DNA from: Deltaproteobacteria bacterium
Lineage (GTDB): Bacteria; Desulfobacterota; Binatia; UTPRO1
Reading direction: 5' to 3'
Assembly: GCA_020848745.1 (NCBI GenBank)
Contig: JADLHM010000021.1
Location: 32,110 to 96,109 of the forward strand
Length of the DNA: 64,000 bases
In this document: positions 27,304-35,921 of the stretch, piece by piece
Position numbering within the stretch: the first letter of the stretch is position 1
Layout: the number at the start of each line of letters is the position of its first letter
Translations under genes and position numbers: made by a program
The notes under the pieces: model-generated
The model's input: only the letters and a program-made list of their open reading frames with translations
What the model was told of the DNA's origin: nothing
Database searches by the model: none

Positions 27304-30042
27304 ATGGCCTCGGTCCAACCCTTCGCGTACGAGCTGCCCGTGCTCCCGCCGGTGCAGGCCGCCGGCGCCGAGCTCGGAGCGGTCGCGCGGACCTACGTCG
27401 CCGAGCTGCGGACGCGACTCTACGAACAACATCGCGCGGGGGCCGGCGGCAGCGCGATCGTCGAGGCCTACACCGGAGGCATCGACCGCTTGATCGCGTT
27501 CCTCTTCGACTCCGCGACCGCCGAGTACACCGAGCGCTACGTGCTGCTCGACCACCGCTGCACGGTGGCGGCGCAAGGAGGCTACGGGCGCTTCGAGCTG
27601 AACCCGTCCTCCGACATCGATCTCCTCGTCCTCTTCCCGTGGCGGGTGAACGCCTACGTCGAGACGGTCGCCGAGCGCATCCTCTACTCACTCTGGGACG
27701 CGGGGCTCATGGTCGGGCACGCGAGCCGCACGGTCGCCGACTGCACGCGGCTCGCCCAGAAGGATCTCAAGGTCAAGACGGCGCTGCTCGACGCTCGTTT
27801 CCTCTGCGGCGATCCTCCCCTCTATGCCGAGTTCGAAGCGGCGATGGAGTCGGAGGTCCTCAAGAAGAACGCGGCGCGCTTCTACCGCGAGAAGCTCGCC
27901 GAGAGCGCGGAGCGCCACCGCAGGCACGGCGACTCGGTCTATCTGCTCGAGCCCGAGCTCAAAGAGGGCGCGGGCGGCCTGCGCGACATCCACACGGCGA
28001 TGTGGCTCGCGAAGGTCAAGTACAAGGTCCGGGACATGCGCGAGCTGGTCGTGAAGGGCGTGATCAGCGAGCGCGAGCGCGGCGAGATCGAGGCGTCGCA
28101 GGATTTTCTCTTCCGCGTCCGCAACTCGCTGCACTTCCTGACCGGCTCGCACCAAGACCATCTCACCTTCGAGCTCCAGGATCGTGCCGCGTCCGATCTC
28201 GGCTTCGGCAGCGACGGCACCAACCGGCCCGTCGAGCGCCTCATGAAGTCGTACTTCACGCACGCGACCGCGATCCGCCGCTTCTCCGACGCCATCATCG
28301 AGCGCTGCACCGAGCGGCCGACCCCTTACCGCCTGATCGGCCGCGTGATCGGCCGCGAGATCCGCGAGGGCGTGTGGATCATCAACCGCACCCTGTCCGT
28401 GGACGGTGCCGCGGTGATCCGTCAGGACCCGACGACGCTCGTCACGATCTTTCGCGACGCGCAGCGCCACGGCGTCAAGATCACCCAGGGCACGCAACGT
28501 CTCATCAGGGAGCACCTGCACCTGATCGGCGAGGAGCAGCGGGTCGACCCCGCGTTCATCCGTCCGTTCCTCGACATCCTCGCCTGGAACCAGCACGTCT
28601 GGGAGACCCTGCAGGAGATGCACCGGGTCGGGGTCGTCTGTCAGCTCTTCTCCGAGTTCGCCCGCATCGACTGCCTCGTGCAGCGCGACCCGAACCACAT
28701 CTACACCGTCGACGAGCACTCCCTGCGCGGCATCGGCGAGCTCGAGCGCCTGCGGCGCGGCGAGCACAAGAAGACGGCGCCGCTCCTCACCGAGGTGATG
28801 CGCGACATCGACCGCCACGAGGTGCTCTTCCTGGCGCTGCTCTTCCACGACATCGGCAAGGGCCACGGCGAAGGGCACTCGGGCCGGGGCGCCGACATGG
28901 TGCGCGACATCGCGGCGCGGCTTCCCCTCAATCAGGACGAGGTGGCGCAGTGGGAGTTCCTCGTGCGCCAGCACCTCCTGATGTCGCACCTCGCCCAGCA
29001 CCGCGACACGCAGGATCCCCGGCTGCTCGCCGAGTTCGCCGCCGTGTGCGGCAGCGTCGAGAACCTCAAGATGCTCTACGTCATGACCTTCGCCGACATG
29101 CGCGCGGTCGGTCCCAAGGTCTGGAACAACTGGCGCGACATGCTGCTCGGCGAGCTCTACATGCGGACCTTGACGCGCTTCGAGCAGGGTCAGGTCGAGG
29201 ACGAGGACGAGCACGGCCGCGCCGAGCGCATCCGGCAACGCCTGCTCGGGCTCGTCGAGCCGGATCGCCGCGCGGGCTTCCAGTCCTTCCTCGCCGGCAT
29301 GCCCGAGCGCTATCTCACGACGACGCCCGAGAGCCAGGTGCCGGCGCATTTCGAGCTCATGAGCCACCTGCGCGAGGAGTGGACCATCCGACCGGCAGCC
29401 GAGCATCCGCACCTCTTCGTGAGCACCGTGCGCCACGTGCCGGAGTCCGAGTACAGCGAGCTCACGATCTGCACGCCGGACCGGCCCGGCTTGTTCTCGA
29501 TGATCGCCGGCGTGCTGACCGCGCAGGGCATGAACATCGTCGGCGCCCGCATCACGACCACGCGCGGAGGCGTCGCGATCGACAGCTTCCGGATCGGGCA
29601 CCAGGAGCACCTCGAGCGCGTCCTCGAGCCGGAGCGCTGGGAGCGCGTGCAACAGATGCTCGCGCGGGTGCTGCGCGGCCAGATCGACATCGCGGCGCTC
29701 GTCGCGGCGTCGAGCCGCCCGTCGATCCTCGAGAAGGCGACGCGCGCGAACACGACGCCGCCCGAGATCATCGTCGACAACGACATCGCCGAGGACTACA
29801 CGGTGCTCGATGTGGTGACGGGCGACCGCGTCGGCGTGCTCTTCGCGATCACGCACGCCCTCCATCGCCTCGGCCTCGTGATCCACCTGGCGAAGATCAC
29901 GACCCAGGCGCACCAGGTGCTCGACGTCTTCTACGTGACCGACGGCGACGGACGGAAGATCGTCGATCCCGACCGCCTGCGCAGCGTCTGTGACACCATC
30001 GCCGTCGAGCTGCGGGCGCTGAACGGCGTGGCCCACCCATGA
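27304..30042 (+). CDS. glnD: Bifunctional PII uridylyltransferase / uridylyl-removing enzyme
   Basis: GlnD senses glutamine and modifies PII to control nitrogen metabolism. The 912-residue protein has the nucleotidyltransferase core GGYGRFELNPSSDIDLLVLF, the GAGGLRDIH segment, the HD hydrolase domain FHDIGKGHGEGHSGRGA, and two C-terminal ACT domains (TICTPDRPGLFSMIAGVL and LDVVTGDRVGVLFAIT). All catalytic pieces look intact. No glnB lies next to it here. The stop overlaps the xerD ATG. Confidence 0.95.
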   Translation: MASVQPFAYELPVLPPVQAAGAELGAVARTYVAELRTRLYEQHRAGAGGSAIVEAYTGGIDRLIAFLFDSATAEYTERYVLLDHRCTVAAQGGYGRFELNPSSDIDLLVLFPWRVNAYVETVAERILYSLWDAGLMVGHASRTVADCTRLAQKDLKVKTALLDARFLCGDPPLYAEFEAAMESEVLKKNAARFYREKLAESAERHRRHGDSVYLLEPELKEGAGGLRDIHTAMWLAKVKYKVRDMRELVVKGVISERERGEIEASQDFLFRVRNSLHFLTGSHQDHLTFELQDRAASDLGFGSDGTNRPVERLMKSYFTHATAIRRFSDAIIERCTERPTPYRLIGRVIGREIREGVWIINRTLSVDGAAVIRQDPTTLVTIFRDAQRHGVKITQGTQRLIREHLHLIGEEQRVDPAFIRPFLDILAWNQHVWETLQEMHRVGVVCQLFSEFARIDCLVQRDPNHIYTVDEHSLRGIGELERLRRGEHKKTAPLLTEVMRDIDRHEVLFLALLFHDIGKGHGEGHSGRGADMVRDIAARLPLNQDEVAQWEFLVRQHLLMSHLAQHRDTQDPRLLAEFAAVCGSVENLKMLYVMTFADMRAVGPKVWNNWRDMLLGELYMRTLTRFEQGQVEDEDEHGRAERIRQRLLGLVEPDRRAGFQSFLAGMPERYLTTTPESQVPAHFELMSHLREEWTIRPAAEHPHLFVSTVRHVPESEYSELTICTPDRPGLFSMIAGVLTAQGMNIVGARITTTRGGVAIDSFRIGHQEHLERVLEPERWERVQQMLARVLRGQIDIAALVAASSRPSILEKATRANTTPPEIIVDNDIAEDYTVLDVVTGDRVGVLFAITHALHRLGLVIHLAKITTQAHQVLDVFYVTDGDGRKIVDPDRLRSVCDTIAVELRALNGVAHP

Positions 30043-30983
30043 CGACGGCCGCCGGCGCCGCCGCGACGGCCACGTCGCTCGATCGGTGGATCGACCGCTA
30101 CCTCGCCTACGTCGCCGCGGAACGCGGGCTGGCGGCCAATACCGTTGCCGCGTACGCCCGCGATCTCGCCCAGCTCATGCGCTGGCTCGGCGGGTGCGCC
30201 CGCGAACCGGCCGAACTCACCCCCGCGCTCCTGCAGCGATTCCTCGCCGCCGAGCGCGCGCGCGGCCTGGCGCCGCGGAGCGCGAGCCGCCTGGCGGCGA
30301 CGCTCCGCGGCTTCTGCCGCTATCTCGTGCTCGAGCGCGTCTTGCCGGCCTCACCGGCCGCCGATCTCACGATGCGGCGCCTGCCGGATGCGCTGCCGCT
30401 CGCGCCCGGCCGCGCCGACGTGCAGGTGCTGCTGGACGCGCCTCCCGCGGATACGCCGCGCGGCCGGCGCGATCGCGCGCTCCTCGAGCTGCTCTACAGT
30501 GCGGGGCTGCGCGTCTCGGAAGTGATCGGGCTGCGCCAGGCGAGCCTCGACCTCGACGCCAACTGCGTCCGCGTCGTGGGGAAGGGGAGCCGCGAGCGCG
30601 TCGTCCCGCTCGGCAGCCACGCGCGCGCGCGGCTCGACGAGTACTTCGCACTCGCCCGCCCGGCGCTCGCCGGCACGCACCGCCCGCGGCCCGAGGTCTT
30701 CCTGTCGGCACGAGGTTCCCCACTCTCGCGCCAGGCGGTCTGGAAGCTCCTCAAGGGCTACCTCCGCGAGGCGTGCCTCGACGCCCGCGCGTCGCCCCAT
30801 AGCCTCCGCCATGCGTTCGCGACCCATCTCCTCGACGGCGGCGCGGATCTGCGCGCCGTTCAGGCCATGCTCGGCCATGCCGACGTCGCGACGACCCAGA
30901 TCTATACCCACGTCGCGCCACGCCGCCTGCGCGAGATCCATCGCCGCTTCCATCCCCGCGACTCGGGACGAACGCGCCCGTGA
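30039..30983 (+). CDS. xerD: Tyrosine recombinase XerD
   Basis: A 314-residue tyrosine recombinase that, with XerC, resolves chromosome dimers. The SAM-like N-terminal core-binding domain (LAYVAAERGLAANTVAAYARDL) is followed by the catalytic domain with SAGLRVSEVIGL (first Arg), VVGKGSRERVVPLG (Lys region), SPHSLRHAFATHLL, MLGHADVATTQIYTHV (second Arg/His region and nucleophile Tyr). XerD fits better than a phage integrase because of length and housekeeping context; XerC cannot be fully excluded. Confidence 0.88.
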   Translation: MTTAAGAAATATSLDRWIDRYLAYVAAERGLAANTVAAYARDLAQLMRWLGGCAREPAELTPALLQRFLAAERARGLAPRSASRLAATLRGFCRYLVLERVLPASPAADLTMRRLPDALPLAPGRADVQVLLDAPPADTPRGRRDRALLELLYSAGLRVSEVIGLRQASLDLDANCVRVVGKGSRERVVPLGSHARARLDEYFALARPALAGTHRPRPEVFLSARGSPLSRQAVWKLLKGYLREACLDARASPHSLRHAFATHLLDGGADLRAVQAMLGHADVATTQIYTHVAPRRLREIHRRFHPRDSGRTRP

Positions 30984-31025
30984 CGCGTCGTTGCGCCTGC
31001 GGATGGCTCTTGTTAGGTACGCCAG

Positions 31026-31703
31026 GTGGAGCGTCCTGACCAGCTCATCGACATCGTCCGTCAGGTGGCGCTGTGGTCGCTGCCGATCCTCGCGGCCGTA
31101 ATCTTCCACGAAGTCGCGCACGGCGCCGTGGCGCTGCGCCTCGGAGACGACACCGCGCTTCGCGTGGGACGCCTGACCTTGAACCCGCTGCCCCACATCG
31201 ATCCCATCGGGACGCTCCTCATGCCGAGCCTCCTGATGCTCGCCGGACTGCCGGTGTTCGGCTACGCACGGCCCGTGCCGGTCGACTACGGACGGCTCCA
31301 CAACCCCCGACGGGACATGATGGCGGTGGCCCTCGCGGGTCCGGGGACCAACCTGGCGCTCGCGCTCGTGAGCGCCGGCCTGTTCCACATCCTCAAGGGG
31401 CAGCTTGCGGGCCTCACCAGCGAGACCGCCTCGTCCTTCCATCTCGGGGTCGTCCTGCCGCTCGCGCAGATGGCGCAGGCGAGCGTCGTCATCAACGTCA
31501 GTCTCGCCATCTTCAATCTTCTACCTCTGCCGCCGCTCGACGGCGGCCGCGTCCTGACCGGGCTCCTGCCGTACGCGCAGGCCCGCGTCGTCGCGGCGAT
31601 CGAGCCGTTCGGCTTCCTGATCCTGGCCGCGCTGATCATGACCGGCTGGCTGCGATTCCTGGTGAGCGCCCCGATCTCCTACGTGACGAGGATGCTCCTC
31701 TGA
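31026..31703 (+). CDS. Site-2 protease (M50) family intramembrane metalloprotease
   Basis: A 225-residue polytopic membrane protein from GTG 31026. The zinc site is FHEVAHG with the later NLLPLPPLDGGRVL supplying the third ligand Asp; four to six hydrophobic segments are visible, and there is no PDZ domain. It belongs to the small SpoIVFB-like group common just ahead of trpS-scpA-scpB in delta-type genomes. Substrate unknown. Its TGA stop overlaps the proposed CTG start of trpS. Confidence 0.9.
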   Translation: MERPDQLIDIVRQVALWSLPILAAVIFHEVAHGAVALRLGDDTALRVGRLTLNPLPHIDPIGTLLMPSLLMLAGLPVFGYARPVPVDYGRLHNPRRDMMAVALAGPGTNLALALVSAGLFHILKGQLAGLTSETASSFHLGVVLPLAQMAQASVVINVSLAIFNLLPLPPLDGGRVLTGLLPYAQARVVAAIEPFGFLILAALIMTGWLRFLVSAPISYVTRMLL

Positions 31704-32698
31704 CCACCACCGCTCGCATCGTGAGCGGCATGCGCCCGACGGGCCGGCTGCACCTCGGACACCTGCTCGGGACGCTGCGCACCTGGCGCGCGCTCCAGGC
31801 GACGCACGAATGCTTCTTCTTCGTCGCCGACTGGCACGCGCTCACCACGGACTATGATCGCACCGAGGGGCTGGCGGCGAACGTCGTCGAGATGGTCACC
31901 GACTGGCTCGCGAGCGGCATCGACCCGGCGCGCGTGACGATCTTCGTGCAGTCGTCGATTCCCGAGCACGCCGAGCTGCACCTCCTGTTGTCGATGATCA
32001 CGCCGCTCGGGTGGCTGGAACGGGTCCCCACCTACAAGGAAACGCAACAGCAGCTCGTCGACCGCGACCTCTCGACCTACGGGTTCCTCGGCTACCCGGT
32101 TCTGCAAGCGGCCGACATCCTCATGTACCGCGCCACCCAAGTGCCGGTGGGCGCCGATCAGGTGCCGCACGTCGAACTGACGCGTGAGATCGCCCGCCGC
32201 TTCAACCACGTCTTCGGCGAAGTCTTCCCCGAGCCCCAGGCTCTGCTCGCGGCGGCGCCGCGCATCCCGGGGCTCGACGGCCGCAAGATGAGCAAGAGCT
32301 ACAACAACGCCGTGTTCCTCTCGGATGACGCGGCGCAGGTGAAGGCCAAGCTCTCGCGCATGATGACCGATCCGCGGCGGGCGCGCCGCCACGACCCCGG
32401 TGACCCGAACGACTGCCCGGCCTACACGCTGCATCGGATCTACTGCACCCCCGAGGAGCTCGACTACACGGCCCACGGCTGCCGCACCGCCGAGATCGGG
32501 TGCCTCGAATGCAAGCTGATCATGATCGCCCGGGCGGAGGCCGAGCTCGGTCCGATCCGCGAGCGCCGCGCCGCCCTGGCGACCCGCCCCGACGACGTCC
32601 GCGACGTCATCGCGCAGGGCACCCGCCGCGCCCGGGCGGTCGCGGAGGAGACCATGGCCACGGTACGCACGCTCGTCGGTCTCGGAGGAACGCCATGA
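31700..32698 (+). CDS. trpS: Tryptophanyl-tRNA synthetase (CTG start)
   Basis: A class I synthetase of about 332 residues. ARIVSGMRPTGRLHLGHLLG holds the HIGH-type motif, and GRKMSKSYNNAVF the KMSKS loop; GADQVPHVELTREIARR is typical. No ATG, GTG or TTG is in frame between the upstream stop context and the conserved first strand; the first ATG (31730) would remove it. CTG 31700 lies eight bases after GACGAGG and overlaps the protease stop as CTGA, so it is the best start. Confidence 0.92.
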   Translation: MTTTARIVSGMRPTGRLHLGHLLGTLRTWRALQATHECFFFVADWHALTTDYDRTEGLAANVVEMVTDWLASGIDPARVTIFVQSSIPEHAELHLLLSMITPLGWLERVPTYKETQQQLVDRDLSTYGFLGYPVLQAADILMYRATQVPVGADQVPHVELTREIARRFNHVFGEVFPEPQALLAAAPRIPGLDGRKMSKSYNNAVFLSDDAAQVKAKLSRMMTDPRRARRHDPGDPNDCPAYTLHRIYCTPEELDYTAHGCRTAEIGCLECKLIMIARAEAELGPIRERRAALATRPDDVRDVIAQGTRRARAVAEETMATVRTLVGLGGTP

Positions 32699-33435
32699 GC
32701 TATCGCGTCAAGCTCGAGGTCTTCGAGGGTCCGCTCGATCTCCTGCTCCATCTGATCAAGAAGGAGGAGGTCGACATCTACGACATCCCGGTCGCTCGCA
32801 TCACCGACGAATACCTCCAGTACCTGAGTCTGCTCGACAGCATGAACCTGGACGTCGCCGGCGAATACCTGGTGATGGCGGCGACGCTGACGCACATCAA
32901 GTCACGCATGCTGCTGCCGCCGTCGGAGGACGAGACCGAGGAGCCGGAGGAGGATCCGCGCGCCGATCTCGTGCACCAGCTGGTCGAGTACCAGCGCTTC
33001 CGCGAAGCGGCCGTCGCGCTCGGCGAGCGCCCGGTCTTGGCCCGCGACGTATTCCGGCGCGACCCTGCGGTCCCGGACCGCGACCAGGGCGAAGGCGTGC
33101 GCCTGCGCGACGTGACCGTCGCGGACCTGCTCGAAGCTTTTCGCGAGGTCATGGAGCGCGCGCTCCGCGAGAGCTTCCACGAGATCGTCCACGAGGACAT
33201 CTCGGTCGACGAATGCGTGCAGATCATCGTGCGCCGGATGGAGATCGACGGGCCGCTCCGCTTCCGAGACCTCTTCGTCGGCCTGCCGTCGCGCCGACGC
33301 CTGGTGGCGACCTTCCTCGCGCTCCTGGAGCTCGTGAAGCGCCAGGCGATCCACGCGCGCCAGGAAGAGGACGGCGCCGAGATCTTGTTGTTTCCGAAAG
33401 CCGGAGACGTTCCGCATCTCGACGACGTACCGTGA
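32695..33435 (+). CDS. scpA: Segregation and condensation protein A
   Basis: ScpA is the kleisin subunit bridging SMC heads. The 246-residue protein opens YRVKLEVFEGPLDLLLHLIKKEEVDIYDIPVARITDEYL, the family signature, and ends with the winged-helix segment FLALLELVKRQAIHARQ. GGAGGA lies five bases before ATG 32695, which overlaps the trpS stop. ScpB follows. Confidence 0.94.
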   Translation: MSYRVKLEVFEGPLDLLLHLIKKEEVDIYDIPVARITDEYLQYLSLLDSMNLDVAGEYLVMAATLTHIKSRMLLPPSEDETEEPEEDPRADLVHQLVEYQRFREAAVALGERPVLARDVFRRDPAVPDRDQGEGVRLRDVTVADLLEAFREVMERALRESFHEIVHEDISVDECVQIIVRRMEIDGPLRFRDLFVGLPSRRRLVATFLALLELVKRQAIHARQEEDGAEILLFPKAGDVPHLDDVP

Positions 33436-33446
33436 AGGAGAAGCCG

Positions 33447-34313
33447 ATGCGCGAGGGGGCAGGGGACGAAATGAAAGCCGACGAGGCCGACGCGAGCACG
33501 ACGGTGGAGCACGCCGCGTCGGCGGGCCCCGCCGGTGAGGGCGACGCGGACGTCGAGCCGCTCGCGGACGACGCGCCCGCCGAGGTCGATGAGCGGCTGG
33601 TCGGCATCCTCGAAAGCGTGCTCTTCGCCTGCGGGGAGCCGATCACCCTCGGTCGCCTGATGGAGGTGATCGCGGGCCCGACACGCGGCGAGATCCGCGC
33701 GGCGCTGGCGACGCTGGCGGCGCGCAGCGAAGAGGACCGGCGTGGGATCCGGCTCGTCGAGATCGCGGGCGGGTACCAGTTCCGCACCGCGCCGGAGCAT
33801 TCGGAATGGGTGCGCCGGCTCTTCCAACAACGGCCCTGGCGTCTCACCCGCGCGACGCTCGAGACCCTCGCGATCGTCGCCTACAAGCAGCCCATCACGC
33901 GGGCCGAGATCGAGGCGATCCGCGGCGTCGACGTCGACAGTGTGATCGCCTCGCTCCTGACACGGAAACTCGTCAAGATCGTCGGACGCAAGGACGTCAT
34001 CGGCCGTCCGCTCCTCTACGGAACCACGCGACAGTTCCTCGAGGTCTTCGGTCTCCGCGACCTCGGCGCGTTGCCGTGTCTCTCCGAGGTGGCGGGTGCG
34101 ATGCCCGAGAGCGTGGCGGCGGGAGCCGCCGCCGGTGACGAAAACACGTGGAGCGGCGATGACCGACAGGACGAAGGGCCGACGCCTGCAGAAGCTGCTG
34201 GCGGACTCGGGGATGTGCTCGCGGAGAGCGGCGGAGACGCTGATCCAGAGCGGGCGGGTGACCGTGAACGGCACGACGGTCACGGCCCTGGGGACGCGGG
34301 CACTTCCGACTGA
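33447..34313 (+). CDS. scpB: Segregation and condensation protein B
   Basis: ScpB dimerises and binds ScpA in the SMC complex. The two winged-helix core is clear: LVGILESVLFACGEPITLGRLMEVI, YQFRTAPEHSEWVRRLF and LETLAIVAYKQPITRAEIEAIRGVD. Start is uncertain: ATG 33447 has AAGGAG upstream; GTG 33432 overlaps the scpA stop. At 288 residues it exceeds the usual size because of an acidic N-terminal leader and a Gly/Asp-rich tail of about 70 residues; the last 155 bases overlap rluB in another frame. Confidence 0.9.
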   Translation: MREGAGDEMKADEADASTTVEHAASAGPAGEGDADVEPLADDAPAEVDERLVGILESVLFACGEPITLGRLMEVIAGPTRGEIRAALATLAARSEEDRRGIRLVEIAGGYQFRTAPEHSEWVRRLFQQRPWRLTRATLETLAIVAYKQPITRAEIEAIRGVDVDSVIASLLTRKLVKIVGRKDVIGRPLLYGTTRQFLEVFGLRDLGALPCLSEVAGAMPESVAAGAAAGDENTWSGDDRQDEGPTPAEAAGGLGDVLAESGGDADPERAGDRERHDGHGPGDAGTSD

Positions 34314-35007
34314 TCAGATCCGCGTCGACGGACGGACACTCCCGAGCCGTCGCGACCCGATCCACCTCGTGCTCCACAAGCCGGCGGGGGTCGTCACGAC
34401 CACGCGCGACCCCGAGGGCAGGCCGACGGTCGTCCAGATGCTGCCGGGTCGGATCGGCCGACTCTTTCCGGTCGGGCGCCTCGACGTGCAGTCCACCGGG
34501 CTCGTGCTGCTCACCAACGACGGGGATCTCGCGGCGGTCCTGACGCACCCGCGGTATCACGTGCCGCGGACCTACCGGGTGAAGGTGAGCGGAACGCCCG
34601 ACGAACGATCCCTCGCCCGGCTGCGTCGCGGCATCCGCTTGTCGGACGGCCCGACCGAACCGGTCGAGGTGGTCGTCGAGGAGCGCCGTCCGACGAAGAC
34701 ATGGCTCCGCGTCACCGTCCACGAGGGACGTAATCATCTCGTACGCCGGCTCTGCGAGGCGATCGGACACAAAGCGGAGAAGCTGCAGCGCGTCGCACTC
34801 GGCCCGCTCGAGCTCGGCAAGCTCTCGATCGGCGACTTCCGACCGCTCACGTCGCGCGAGCTCACGAGCCTCTACCGCGTGGCGCGCGCGGCCGCGCGCG
34901 GCGAGGCGCCCGCCGCGGGCCCGGAAGGCCGCGGCCGCACGCCGCGCCGACGTCCGCGTTCTGCCGCGCTGCGGCAGTCAGTTTCCCGGCGCTCCGTCCA
35001 AGACTGA
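34159..35007 (+). CDS. rluB: Ribosomal large subunit pseudouridine synthase B family
   Basis: An RsuA/RluB-type enzyme of 282 residues. The N-terminal S4 RNA-binding domain RLQKLLADSGMCSRRAAETLI is followed by the catalytic GRLDVQSTGLVLLTNDGDLA (catalytic Asp) and GRNHLVRRLCEAIGHKAEKLQRVALGPL. It probably makes the pseudouridine of 23S rRNA helix 80 or a related site. The C-terminal extension is Arg/Ala-rich. The scpA-scpB-rluB trio is a widely kept order; the start lies inside scpB. Confidence 0.92.
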   Translation: MTDRTKGRRLQKLLADSGMCSRRAAETLIQSGRVTVNGTTVTALGTRALPTDQIRVDGRTLPSRRDPIHLVLHKPAGVVTTTRDPEGRPTVVQMLPGRIGRLFPVGRLDVQSTGLVLLTNDGDLAAVLTHPRYHVPRTYRVKVSGTPDERSLARLRRGIRLSDGPTEPVEVVVEERRPTKTWLRVTVHEGRNHLVRRLCEAIGHKAEKLQRVALGPLELGKLSIGDFRPLTSRELTSLYRVARAAARGEAPAAGPEGRGRTPRRRPRSAALRQSVSRRSVQD

Positions 35008-35072
35008 ACGCCCGTCGCACGCGCCGAGCACTCCGCGCCGAGCGGCCATCGACGCTCCGCACCCGGACGCCG

Positions 35073-35088
35073 TGGCATGGATGCTGCA
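35073..35088 (+). promoter_or_regulatory. Sigma-54 type promoter
   Basis: TGGCATGGATGCTGCA has the GG and GC dinucleotides at the correct 10-base separation and TGGCAT/TGCA halves close to the TGGCAC-N5-TTGCA consensus. Transcription would start near 35100, about 80 bases before the STAS-like gene. Confidence 0.6.
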
Positions 35089-35179
35089 ATTCCCGATTCG
35101 CCAGAGGAGTGTGACGCAAATCGCATTGCAAACGGATCCCTGATCGCATTACTACACGTGCGGGGTCGGGAGGTGAGCG

Positions 35180-35482
35180 ATGGCTGGAGGCGACGTACGA
35201 GGTCAGGTGTCGGCGGCGGCGCCGACGCGCGGCGGTTGGCTCTACGTATCGGGGGCGTTGACCCCGTACGATCTGGAGAACCTCTGCGACCAGATCGCGA
35301 CGCTCGGCCGCGGCGAGAGCGGAGACGTCCACGTCGACGTCGAGCTCGGCGGCATGGGGAAGGACAGCCCCGAGCTCCGTACGCTCGCACGCCGGATGCA
35401 CCGACTCCGTCGTCAGGGCGTCGTCGTTCGCGTCCACGCCGCGCGTGGACGGAGCGCCGGCGCCGGATCACTCGGCAACTGA
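35180..35482 (+). CDS. Small STAS-like protein
   Basis: A 100-residue protein with an excellent Shine-Dalgarno (GGGAGGTGAGCG) before ATG 35180. The pattern GGWLYVSGALTPYDLENLCDQIATL, then DVHVDVELGGMG followed by PELRTLARRMHRLRRQGVVVRVH, alternates strand and helix as in STAS/anti-anti-sigma folds, but the usual DxS phosphorylation motif is not evident. Function unknown. The sigma-54 promoter upstream suggests regulated expression. Confidence 0.65.
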   Translation: MAGGDVRGQVSAAAPTRGGWLYVSGALTPYDLENLCDQIATLGRGESGDVHVDVELGGMGKDSPELRTLARRMHRLRRQGVVVRVHAARGRSAGAGSLGN

Positions 35483-35559
35483 ACGCGTTCGACGATGCGT
35501 GAGCATCTGATCGCGCCGGCGCTGTCCCAACCCGGGACGGCCCTACCGCGTCGCATGCG

Positions 35560-35586
35560 TTGACACTCTCCCGACGAGGCTATAGA
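35560..35586 (+). promoter_or_regulatory. Promoter of the initiator tRNA gene
   Basis: A consensus TTGACA (35560-35565) and TATAGA (35581-35586) are 15 bases apart, a short spacing. The tRNA begins 36 bases after the second box. The leader holds a small GATGCC/GGCATC hairpin at 35601-35616. Confidence 0.65.
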
Positions 35587-35621
35587 CCCTTCGTCTCCGC
35601 GATGCCGAACGGCATCCGTGA

Positions 35622-35695
<74 letters not shown>

Positions 35696-35708
35696 CTACC
35701 TCTAGGCG

Positions 35709-35735
35709 ACCGGTCTCCTCTACGAGGAGGCCGGT
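35709..35735. terminator. Terminator-like hairpin after the tRNA
   Basis: Arms ACCGGTCTCCTC (35709-35720) and GAGGAGGCCGGT (35724-35735) pair over 12 positions with one G-T pair and a TAC loop, 13 bases after the tRNA. Only a short T-run (CTTTC) follows, about five bases later. Confidence 0.65.
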
Positions 35736-35921
35736 ACCGCTTTCAACCCCGTTGATCTCTGCTCGGCGTTCGTCCCCCGTGCCGCTGCCACGCCGGTTAC
35801 CATCGCGACCATCGAGGACCCGCCTCGTCCACGAGCGGGATCTCGAACACGCGATCGGCGTCCGCGGGCGCGCACCCGCTCGCCGCAAGGAGCCCCGCCC
35901 ACAGGCCGAGCGTGCGCGCGC

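Noticed and set aside
30039..30983. Phage or integron integrase marking a mobile element
   Set aside because: The protein has XerD length and motifs, and no attachment repeats, phage genes or composition change are seen around it.
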